14,673 nt of DNA from Ignavibacteriales bacterium (GTDB taxonomy: Bacteria; Bacteroidota; Ignavibacteria; Ignavibacteriales; Melioribacteraceae), in NCBI GenBank assembly GCA_020059785.1, contig JAGVBL010000086.1:1-14673 (forward strand), written 5' to 3'. Each line of letters begins with the position of its first letter. Position 1 is the first letter of the stretch. A program made the position numbers and the translations under genes. Under the pieces are notes generated by a model, which worked only from the letters and a program-made list of their open reading frames with translations, did not search any database and was not told the origin of the DNA. This document shows positions 1 to 6,609 of this stretch, piece after piece.

Positions 1-1022
1 GAAACTTTTAACGAATTAAGAGCCGATGCAACTTCCTGAACATTTGTTGCTCCCTGAATTGCAACTGTATTTGTAGAATCCTGATATACTGATGGGACAA
101 GATTATTGAATAATACCGTATTGCCTCTTCCAAAAGCATTTGGCTGCGAAATAGTTGGATACGAACGGATCTGAATATTCAAGCTACCATGTGTTATGCT
201 AACCGGTAATATTTTTACATTACTTCCGGCAACAATAGTACCTGTTCTTTCGTTAAGAACAACCTTTGCAATTTTATCAACCTGTATTTCAAGATTTTCT
301 AATTCAGCAAGAAAGGCAACTATATTATTCTGTTTATCGGTTGGAACAACAATTAGAATTTCTGCGGCGTCAATTGCTTTGGCAGAATTTTCACCAAACT
401 TTGAATTGATTGCAAGCATAATATTATTAGATGTTGTTAGATCGGGGTCTTTAAGAAATACGGCAATTTCTTCAAATGAATTCTGTTCGATATTAATTGA
501 TTCTTTTAATGAGCCACCCCGCGGAATTCTACCGGCAAGTGTGTGATTCTTGGATGTACGGTTTCCTGTGGGTGTATTAATATCATAGCCGCCGACAGAA
601 ATTGGACCCTGAGCAAATCCGTAAACCCTTCCATTAATTCCGGAAAGAGGGGTCATTAACAATGTTCCTCCCTGTAAACTTGTTGCGTCTCCCATCGATG
701 AAACTACAACATCAAACTCTGCACCGCTTTTTAAGCTTGTATTTAATGTTGCTGTTACTATTACTGCGGCAACATTTCTTGTTTTCAAATCGGTTTGAGG
801 AACAGTAACACCAAATCTTTTAAGCATGCTTGCTATAGATTGAACTGTAAATGAGGATCTATAACTATCGCCTGTAGATGCTAATCCAACTACCAGTCCA
901 TAACCGATAATCTGTTCTGATCCGGAACCGCTTATATATGCAACGTCTTTTATCCTCTGAGCTTTAGAAGCGTCAAACAAAAGAATTAATAATAATGCAG
1001 CAATTAAAATTTTGTTTTTCAT
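1..1022 (-). CDS. flgI: FlgI, flagellar P-ring protein (3' end cut off by window edge)
   Basis: FlgI forms the periplasmic P ring around the distal rod. My translation from the ATG at 1020-1022 gives 340 residues with no stop before the window edge. A signal peptide (residues 1-21, ending SKA before Q22) is followed by RIKDVAYISGSGSEQIIGYG and LVVGL, the family's start, then LLMTPLSGINGRVYGFAQGP near the middle and an ending VAIQGATNVQEVASALNSLK. By comparison with FlgI of about 365 residues, only some 20-25 C-terminal residues are missing. It starts 8 bases after the flgH stop with only a weak ribosome site (AGGTAA), so it probably relies on translation from flgH. Identification is firm. Confidence 0.96.
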   Translation of the reverse strand, partial: MKNKILIAALLLILLFDASKAQRIKDVAYISGSGSEQIIGYGLVVGLASTGDSYRSSFTVQSIASMLKRFGVTVPQTDLKTRNVAAVIVTATLNTSLKSGAEFDVVVSSMGDATSLQGGTLLMTPLSGINGRVYGFAQGPISVGGYDINTPTGNRTSKNHTLAGRIPRGGSLKESINIEQNSFEEIAVFLKDPDLTTSNNIMLAINSKFGENSAKAIDAAEILIVVPTDKQNNIVAFLAELENLEIQVDKIAKVVLNERTGTIVAGSNVKILPVSITHGSLNIQIRSYPTISQPNAFGRGNTVLFNNLVPSVYQDSTNTVAIQGATNVQEVASALNSLKV

Positions 1023-1030
1023 TTTATTAC

Positions 1031-1603
1031 CTAAAAAATCCAGTGGAAAAATTTTGTTAACCATCCAGGTTTTTGTGAATCGTCGATAATTCCGCTTCCT
1101 TCAAAAGTAATCTCAGCATCAGAAATATTATAAGAGAGAACCGAATTATCTGCACCAATATCACTTGGTCTAACAATACCCTTTATAAAAACCAACTGTT
1201 CTTCGCCATTAATTACAATTCTTCTACTCCCCTTAATAAGCAGATTTCCGTTAGCAAGAACAGAATCCACGGTTGCGCTAATTTTAGTTCTCACAACTCC
1301 CGTTGCTTTGGTTGATCCCGAACCGCTAAAAGAATTTCCGCTATTCATATTTACATCAACTTTGGGAAGAGCGGATTTATCAACTCCATCTGAAAGTCCG
1401 AACGATAAATCGCTGCTTCTACCGGCAGATGTTTCTGCATTGTTTGTTGCCTGGGAAGATTCCATTACAATTATTGTAACAGCGTCTCCTCTTTGATTAG
1501 CCTTATTATCGGAGAATAATGAAAACGCAGCATTTCTCCTCATATCCTGTGAATTAATTACAGAGACAGCAAGAACAAATAATATTATCAATTGTTTTTT
1601 CAT
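1031..1603 (-). CDS. flgH: FlgH, flagellar L-ring protein, without a lipobox
   Basis: FlgH builds the L ring in the outer membrane. The 190-residue protein shows the family's features in order: RGDAVTIIVMESSQATNNAE (residues 38-57), a G/S/N-rich stretch near 87-97, VDSVLANGNLLIKGSRRIVI (about 112-131), the G-I-V-R-P segment and a C-terminal PGWLTKFF. It is shorter than the 232-residue E. coli protein, mostly at the N-terminus. Unlike classical FlgH it has no cysteine in the signal region: the leader (residues 1-18, ending INS) is followed by Q19, so it looks like a signal peptidase I substrate rather than a lipoprotein. It begins 4 bases after flgA with a poor ribosome site. Family assignment is certain; loss of lipidation is inferred from the sequence. 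Confidence 0.96.
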   Translation of the reverse strand: MKKQLIILFVLAVSVINSQDMRRNAAFSLFSDNKANQRGDAVTIIVMESSQATNNAETSAGRSSDLSFGLSDGVDKSALPKVDVNMNSGNSFSGSGSTKATGVVRTKISATVDSVLANGNLLIKGSRRIVINGEEQLVFIKGIVRPSDIGADNSVLSYNISDAEITFEGSGIIDDSQKPGWLTKFFHWIF

Positions 1604-1607
1604 GTTA

Positions 1608-2255
1608 TTACTCGATTAATAGAACGTTGTACTTATCAATTATTTTGGCTGAAAATATTTTTTTCTGATCGCTTACAACACGAATTATATCGCCGATATT
1701 TCCTTTCTCACGCGATACAACTTCAGTTGTAATATCAACACCGTTTCTACCGGCATGTAGTATCAATCTCTCATTTGGTAATACATCCGGATTTTTCTCA
1801 ATCATTTCATTAAGTAGAATATTCCCTTCTCTAATTCTTACTCTACTTTTTGTTGCAACGGGAAAATCATCTTCGTTAAAAAGTGTTCCGTTTAATTGTG
1901 ATACTTCTTTTAATTCCCTTCTAAATTGGTTATTAGAAATCAGTTCATCCTTTTGAATATCCTGATTTGCCACCAAAACAGTTTTATAAAATTTTACTTT
2001 AAGTGTAATAAAAGATTTACTTTCACTTTTGTTTCTTGATATTAATTTAACCGGAATTAACAATGTGTTTTTATTTAACCGCGGTTCCCTTTCCTCGTCA
2101 ATTATAATTTTCGATGCAACACTTATATTGTCAGTAACCTGGAATTCAATTTTTTCGTAAGATGCAAAGTATTTGTAAATGTACTTCTGTAACTCCGTTT
2201 CGAATCCTGAATTACCTGTGAACAAATTCAATATAATTATTAACGCTGCAATCAC
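1608..2255 (-). CDS. flgA: FlgA, P-ring assembly chaperone
   Basis: FlgA is the periplasmic chaperone needed for FlgI to polymerise into the P ring. The 215-residue protein has a short hydrophobic leader (residues 2-13), a poorly conserved N-terminal part, an SAF-type domain from about residue 92 (VLVANQDIQKDELIS) to 152, and a C-terminal beta domain with NGVDITTEVVSREKGNIGD (171-189) and I-R-V-V, typical of FlgA. Length matches E. coli FlgA (219). The start is GTG at 2253-2255, supported by AGAGGT at 2264-2269, eight bases upstream and lying over the end of flgG. It sits between flgG and its client's ring genes flgH/flgI. The leader is short and without a clear cleavage site, so the true start could be slightly different. 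Confidence 0.93.
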   Translation of the reverse strand: MIAALIIILNLFTGNSGFETELQKYIYKYFASYEKIEFQVTDNISVASKIIIDEEREPRLNKNTLLIPVKLISRNKSESKSFITLKVKFYKTVLVANQDIQKDELISNNQFRRELKEVSQLNGTLFNEDDFPVATKSRVRIREGNILLNEMIEKNPDVLPNERLILHAGRNGVDITTEVVSREKGNIGDIIRVVSDQKKIFSAKIIDKYNVLLIE

Positions 2256-2260
2256 TTTAA

Positions 2261-3061
2261 TTAACCTCTTTTAAGATTATTTGCCATGGTCATCATTTCC
2301 TCAACTGTTTTAACAGTTTTGGAATTAATTTCATATGCGCGCTGTGCTGCTATCATCGAAATCATTTCTTCAACAATATCAACGTTGGATGATTCGAGGT
2401 AACCCTGGTTAATTTCTCCAAAGCCCTGACTCCCCGGGGTTCCGAGTATTGGTTGACCGGATGATGGTGACTCAACGTATAAATTATCTCCGATAGATAT
2501 TAATCCACCATTATTCATGAATCTTGCTAATTCTATTGTTCCCAAAGAAATAGTGCTCTGGTCATTTTGAATAGCTTCAACAGATCCGTCTTTACTAACA
2601 GAAATCCCTATTACGTCGGAGTTAAGAGTAAAATCGGGTTCAAGGATATATCCGCTTGCAGTAACAAGTTTTCCTTCAGCATTTACTTTGAAAGAACCAT
2701 CTCTTGTATAAGCAAAGGACCCATCACTTTTTTTAACCTGGAAAAATCCTTCGCCTTGGATTGCAAAATCGAACGGATTATTTGTAGTAGTAATATCTCC
2801 TTGTCTAAAAATTTTTTGAGCCGATGCCGGTTTAACACCGTTACCGACCTGAATTTTATTAGTAGAATTTTCCAGAACACCGGGTGTGGCGGAAGATAAC
2901 GGATTTACATTTACTTCCTGATACATCAGATCCTGGAATTCTGCTTTATTCTTTTTGAATCCTGTTGTGCTGATATTGGCAATATTATTAGATATTACTT
3001 CGATATTAATCTGCTGGGCATACATACCCGATGCTGCTGTTCTTAGTGCTCTAGTTGGCAT
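2261..3061 (-). CDS. flgG: FlgG, distal rod protein
   Basis: FlgG polymerises into the distal rod of the drive shaft. The 266 residues carry the complete plan of the family: an N-terminal rod/hook helix with SGMYAQQINIEVISNNIANI then STTGFKK, the FlgG-type loop after FQDLMYQ (about residues 43-64), a central domain with N-P-F-D-F-A-I-Q-G-E-G-F-F and YTRDGSFKVN, and a C-terminal helix with GYLESSNVDIVEEMISMIAA and QRAYEINSK. Length is the usual 260 or so. AGGTGAGGT just upstream of the ATG is a good ribosome site. It follows flgF by 14 bases. The protein is exported by the type III gate encoded upstream and so has no signal peptide. Confidence 0.97.
   Translation of the reverse strand: MPTRALRTAASGMYAQQINIEVISNNIANISTTGFKKNKAEFQDLMYQEVNVNPLSSATPGVLENSTNKIQVGNGVKPASAQKIFRQGDITTTNNPFDFAIQGEGFFQVKKSDGSFAYTRDGSFKVNAEGKLVTASGYILEPDFTLNSDVIGISVSKDGSVEAIQNDQSTISLGTIELARFMNNGGLISIGDNLYVESPSSGQPILGTPGSQGFGEINQGYLESSNVDIVEEMISMIAAQRAYEINSKTVKTVEEMMTMANNLKRG
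2264..2269 (-). promoter_or_regulatory. Ribosome binding site supporting the GTG start of flgA
   Basis: AGAGGT on the minus strand, eight bases before GTG at 2253-2255 and within the last codons of flgG. It supports the GTG start and translation coupled to flgG. Confidence 0.55.
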
Positions 3062-3075
3062 AATTTACCTCACCT

Positions 3076-3786
3076 TTAAATTTTTCCAATTTGATTTGCC
3101 ATATCTAACGATTGATCCAATGCAGCAATTATTTTCTGGCTGGTTTCGTATCCTTTGTTCATCTGAATCATCGATTCCATTTCTAAAATTGGATTTGTGT
3201 TAGACTGCTCAAGGTACCCTTGAGAAATTTTATAATCATTTTCATTAGCTTGGTTATAATTATCATCCGGAATAATGAATGACGAGCCGCTGCTTCTTTT
3301 AAGATCTTCGGGTGAATCAACTTTTAGAATCAACAGCGTGTCAATTAATTCATTACCTATTTTAATCTCGCCAAGGTTATTAATTTCAATACTCGCATCT
3401 TTTTTAAGCATTGTTTCATCCATATTAATAAAACCGTTTTTGCCTAAAACTTTTTTGCCATTGGCGTCTATAAGAAAACCATCCGTTGATAATTTGAATC
3501 TTCCGTCTCTCGTTAATTCGAGATTTCCGTTTTCATCTTTAACTGCGAAAAAACCATTACCATAAATTGCCAGATCAAGTGGGTTTGATGTAAGTACCGT
3601 TTCGCCCTGAATCTGGCTGGTAATTTTCCTTATCTGACTATTACCAAATTCATCTATGTATTCGGAAAACGGAACTTCTCTTTTATATCCGGTTGTATTA
3701 ATATTTGCAAGGTTATTAGCAATAGCATCGATATTTTTTGTGTGTTGATCCAGACTTCTTGCAACGGTGTAAATGCCTTTAATCAT
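3076..3786 (-). CDS. flgF: FlgF-type proximal rod protein
   Basis: This rod protein of 236 residues is homologous to the FlgG encoded next to it. It starts MIKGIYTVARSLDQHTKNID, contains IANNLANINTTGYKRE, NPLDLAIYGNGFFAV and LTRDGRFKLSTDGFL, and ends with a GYLEQSN...EMESMIQMNKGYE helix. The more divergent N-terminus (G-I-Y-T-V-A-R-S rather than A-S-G-M), the shorter central part and its place directly before flgG favour FlgF over a second FlgG. AGGAG lies five to six bases before the ATG. No signal peptide, as expected for a substrate of the flagellar export gate. FlgF and FlgG are hard to separate by eye, so the symbol is a little less sure than the family. Confidence 0.91.
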   Translation of the reverse strand: MIKGIYTVARSLDQHTKNIDAIANNLANINTTGYKREVPFSEYIDEFGNSQIRKITSQIQGETVLTSNPLDLAIYGNGFFAVKDENGNLELTRDGRFKLSTDGFLIDANGKKVLGKNGFINMDETMLKKDASIEINNLGEIKIGNELIDTLLILKVDSPEDLKRSSGSSFIIPDDNYNQANENDYKISQGYLEQSNTNPILEMESMIQMNKGYETSQKIIAALDQSLDMANQIGKI

Positions 3787-3798
3787 TTCAACTCCTAT

Positions 3799-4413
3799 TT
3801 ATTTACCGTATTCAAACTTTTTAATTTTTGAAGCCAACAATATTTCCCCTTTAGAAATCGAAAGTTCTCTTGCCATCAGCTCAATTCCATTACCGGAAAT
3901 ATTTTCAATCATTTTTAGTTTTCTTAATGCTTTTCGGGTTTTACTAAGCTTTCTGTCTTTTTTTACAATTACATTCTCTTCTCTTATCATAGCAATTTTC
4001 TTTTTCAAACTGTTACCTACATTCTTCTTTATTCTAAGTAGTATTCTTCTAAAGGCAAGAAGAGTTAAAATAACAATTGAAACAGCGACAAATATTTTCA
4101 GATTGGTTGAAAGTGAATCGAACATTTCAAATATCCTGTTGGATTGTACTTTACTGATATTCGAAACCGGGATTGAAATTCCAGCGCTCTCAATAATATT
4201 CTTGGTAGAATCCTCAACTGGTTTTTCTTCTATAAATATTTCAGAGGTTTCAGCTTTATTTCTTGCTTCTTCAATTTGCTTTTGAACAAGCTCGCTAATA
4301 TTAATAGTATCCTGTGGAATGTAACTTAGTTTACTCAAGACACTATCAATATTAACCTGAGCATAAATTTTGCAAGATGCCAGCATTAATAGAAATAATA
4401 AAGATCTTTTCAT
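3799..4413 (-). CDS. Exported single-span membrane protein, possible SwrB/DUF6115- or DUF2802-like flagellar accessory protein
   Basis: I do not recognise this 204-residue protein with certainty. Residues 1-18 are a signal peptide (LASC at 11-14 could be a lipobox; otherwise cleavage would follow IYA before Q19). Residues 20-104 are acidic and probably periplasmic, 106-122 form one membrane helix (IFVAVSIVILTLLAF), and 123-204 are strongly basic, so cytoplasmic. The end, residues 177-200 (IELMARELSISKGEILLASK then IKKF), resembles the short C-terminal motif of DUF6115 (SwrB of Bacillus, encoded just after sigD) and DUF2802 proteins of flagellar operons. The topology also fits FliO, but FliO is normally encoded just before fliP, not here. 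Ribosome site AAAGGAAA; 5 bases after the pseudokinase gene and 12 before flgF. It is a real gene; its function is inferred from layout and context only. Confidence 0.85.
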   Translation of the reverse strand: MKRSLLFLLMLASCKIYAQVNIDSVLSKLSYIPQDTINISELVQKQIEEARNKAETSEIFIEEKPVEDSTKNIIESAGISIPVSNISKVQSNRIFEMFDSLSTNLKIFVAVSIVILTLLAFRRILLRIKKNVGNSLKKKIAMIREENVIVKKDRKLSKTRKALRKLKMIENISGNGIELMARELSISKGEILLASKIKKFEYGK

Positions 4414-4418
4414 ATCAA

Positions 4419-5723
4419 CTATTTCCTTTTTAAGGGGAATAAAAGATGAATTGTAGTTCCCTTCATTGGTAATGATTCAAAATCGGCAACGCCTTCATTT
4501 TTCTTCATTACTTCTTTTACTATTCTAACAGTAAGATTAACCATCGGATCGGAATTCGAATTAATCTCCGGCCAATAATCGGTTAAGAAGAAAGATAGTA
4601 TAGTAACATCATTAACCGATCGGGTTTGAATAAGCAGTCCGCTTCCCTTTTTTGCCTTTCTCTTAATTAACGAAAAAATATTTGTTGCAACCTGTTTCAA
4701 ATGCTTCTGATTACTTACAACCGAGGGTAGATCAGTTTCAAGGTCCAGTTCACATTCTATCTGCAAATTTGAAAGCGTCGATTTAACAATTTCGTAAGTT
4801 TCATTAATCACTGTATTCAATTCGCAAGGTACAATATGGTTGTCGGTTTGATTGTTTACTTCATCAAACTTGGTTAAACGCTGCGATAGTTCTCTGATGT
4901 GTAAAATCCGTTCTTTTACCTTATCAATAATTTCCGTATCAAGATCTTTGGATTCGCTGGCAAGAAAATCTACACTGCTAATTATCATCTGAAGAGAATT
5001 CAAAATGTTTTGAAGAATTCCTTCTGCATACTCGCCGGTTGCATAAAGTTTTAGTTCATTTTTAATTTTTGATTGATAAAGCTGAACTTCGCCAAGCAGT
5101 TTGTTAATCTCCGCTTTCTGTTTGATTGATATAATTTTAGGAATTACTATTCCGTTAAGTATCTGAATCGATTTGTTTTCAATTGAATCTTCGGATATTT
5201 TATTAGCCGGACCTAATAATGAAAGTACGCCAACCCTGGCATTGTTATAAAATATAGGGAAAAGTGTTTGAGTAAGTTTTACCCCGTTCCCGGAGTAAGA
5301 AGTTAGTTCAGGAATTAATGTGGGCTTTTTAGTTTCGAACAACCAATCGAGAACTCCGTCTTTCTGTGCCTTATTAACAAGACTGTTTTGTGCAACTGAA
5401 ACTTCCGGATTGATTGCAATTAAGTTTTTTTGGGATTCATCATACAAAAACAAGTCAACTTCTCTGGCAACAACTATTTTTCTTATAAAGCCTGAGAGTT
5501 GAATGTGTAATTCAACTATGTTTTGAGAATCGCTAACAATTTTATTAAAGCTGAGAAGATTCTGTACAAAAAAGTTATACTTCTCAAACTGATTAATCCT
5601 GTTATTATGTGTTTCAAAACTAATCAGCTTTAAGTCGCCGGTAGTTCCCGGACTCTTGGTAAAATACTGAACCGAATTGGTAAACGATTGGTACTTTACA
5701 GTATTTTCTTTTAGTAATCTCAA
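4419..5723 (-). CDS. GAF-domain protein with a degenerate histidine-kinase core (pseudokinase)
   Basis: Soluble, 434 residues. Residues about 55-200 look like a GAF sensor domain (VVAREVDLFLYDESQKNLIA, later VGVLSLLGPANK), followed by a coiled-coil linker. From residue 226 it tracks a histidine kinase: GEYAEGILQNILNSL (230-244) aligns with the usual G-E-L-A-A-G-I-A-H-E-I-N-N-P-L, but the phospho-accepting His is Q238. In the ATPase domain the N-box second Asn is L352, the D-x-G-x-G loop reads D-Y-W-P-E (382-386), and the G2 glycines are gone, while the final KGTTIHLLFP is kept. ATP use is therefore unlikely. The start is TTG at 5721-5723, overlapping the upstream TGA stop (TTGA), with TGAGGA seven bases away; there is no nearby ATG. 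It is probably a binding or sensory partner of the HDOD proteins encoded just before it. Confidence 0.88.
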   Translation of the reverse strand: MRLLKENTVKYQSFTNSVQYFTKSPGTTGDLKLISFETHNNRINQFEKYNFFVQNLLSFNKIVSDSQNIVELHIQLSGFIRKIVVAREVDLFLYDESQKNLIAINPEVSVAQNSLVNKAQKDGVLDWLFETKKPTLIPELTSYSGNGVKLTQTLFPIFYNNARVGVLSLLGPANKISEDSIENKSIQILNGIVIPKIISIKQKAEINKLLGEVQLYQSKIKNELKLYATGEYAEGILQNILNSLQMIISSVDFLASESKDLDTEIIDKVKERILHIRELSQRLTKFDEVNNQTDNHIVPCELNTVINETYEIVKSTLSNLQIECELDLETDLPSVVSNQKHLKQVATNIFSLIKRKAKKGSGLLIQTRSVNDVTILSFFLTDYWPEINSNSDPMVNLTVRIVKEVMKKNEGVADFESLPMKGTTIHLLFPLKRK

Positions 5724-6601
5724 GCTAAGTTCCTCACTGATTCTAATTGTTGTTCAAGTGGTTGACGGTAAAGTTCAATGAATTTGTCTACGCTTTCCTG
5801 ATCTTTGAATTGAAGTGTAGCAGCAACTTCATGATCTAATTCCATATCATTATCCCAGCTGAAGAAACCGAGTTTCAATCTCTGGGTCATATAATCTGCA
5901 AAGTGAACTATCGATCCAATTGCTTTTGTATTACTGCTTAAATGAGGTCTGTGATGATATCTTACAAGGTCGCAGAATTGATCAGGAAAATTCCAGTTCT
6001 TAAGTAATAAATAACCGACTTCCTGATGATCCATTCCAATAGCATTAACTTCAGCGTCAAAATATTTCATACCGGTCTTAACTGATTCGCAGATTGAAAC
6101 AAAATCAGAGTGTAAATAACGGTGGATAACAGAAATTCCGAGGTCGTGAAGTAATCCTCCTATGAATGCATCACCGCTTAAGCGCATACCTAAATCGTCT
6201 GCAATTTTCTTGCTGATTGTTGCAGTAATGTAAGCATGAATCCAGAAATCTTTTTGGTTTAGATACTGATCACTCTTGTTTTTCAAGGATTCCATCAACG
6301 AAAGTGCTGTTACAATGTTTCTAATTTCGTTAAATCCTAAAATCATTATAGCATACTCAATTGATGCAACTCTTCTTGAAAGCCCGTAAAACGGCGAATT
6401 GGATATTGTAAGGATTTTAACAACCAAACTCTGGTCTTTCGATATCGCTTTGGCAAGAGTCTGCGGACTTGTATTGATATCTTTTAACAAATCTAGCACC
6501 TCAGTAAGTATTCTAGGTGCCGGCGAGAGATTTGTAACTCTTTTCATTATGAGTTCGGTTCTCTCTCTTTTCTGGGTCTGATCGAATGACATTATGTACA
6601 T
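5720..6601 (-). CDS. HDOD-domain signalling protein (second of a tandem pair)
   Basis: A 293-residue HDOD protein, a family of HD-superfamily output domains used in signalling, several of them linked to motility. The HDOD core starts with L-S-P-A-P-R and the ISKDQSLVVKILTISNSPFY and GLSRRVASIE segments (about 54-82). The HD-type metal ligands appear complete: H122, H152-D153 (LLHDLG), H192, H216-H217 and D236. After the core (to about residue 245) a short C-terminal region matches that of the neighbouring paralogue, including S-W-D. It starts 8 bases after that gene. ATG at 6601 is used here; ATG at 6592 (MSFDQTQ) is equally possible, as AAAGAG sits close to the first. It overlaps the pseudokinase gene by four bases. 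Its target is unknown. Confidence 0.9.
   Translation of the reverse strand: MYIMSFDQTQKRERTELIMKRVTNLSPAPRILTEVLDLLKDINTSPQTLAKAISKDQSLVVKILTISNSPFYGLSRRVASIEYAIMILGFNEIRNIVTALSLMESLKNKSDQYLNQKDFWIHAYITATISKKIADDLGMRLSGDAFIGGLLHDLGISVIHRYLHSDFVSICESVKTGMKYFDAEVNAIGMDHQEVGYLLLKNWNFPDQFCDLVRYHHRPHLSSNTKAIGSIVHFADYMTQRLKLGFFSWDNDMELDHEVAATLQFKDQESVDKFIELYRQPLEQQLESVRNLA
5731..5736 (-). promoter_or_regulatory. Ribosome binding site supporting a TTG start
   Basis: TGAGGA on the minus strand, seven bases before the TTG at 5721-5723 and inside the end of the second HDOD gene. It supports the unusual TTG start of the GAF/pseudokinase gene. Confidence 0.6.
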
Positions 6602-6609
6602 AGCTCTTT

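Noticed and set aside
196..546. A 116-codon open frame on the plus strand
   Set aside because: It is the reverse of the flgI coding region, which is plainly real; no ribosome site or recognisable motif.
3773..4285. A 170-codon open frame on the plus strand
   Set aside because: It lies fully opposite the 204-residue membrane protein gene, has a repetitive Ser/Phe/Ile-rich composition typical of the reverse of an AT-rich gene, and matches no family I know.
3799..4413. Calling the 204-residue protein FliO
   Set aside because: Signal peptide plus one helix fits FliO, but the position far downstream of fliPQR and the C-terminal motif fit better with SwrB/DUF2802-type proteins; left unnamed.
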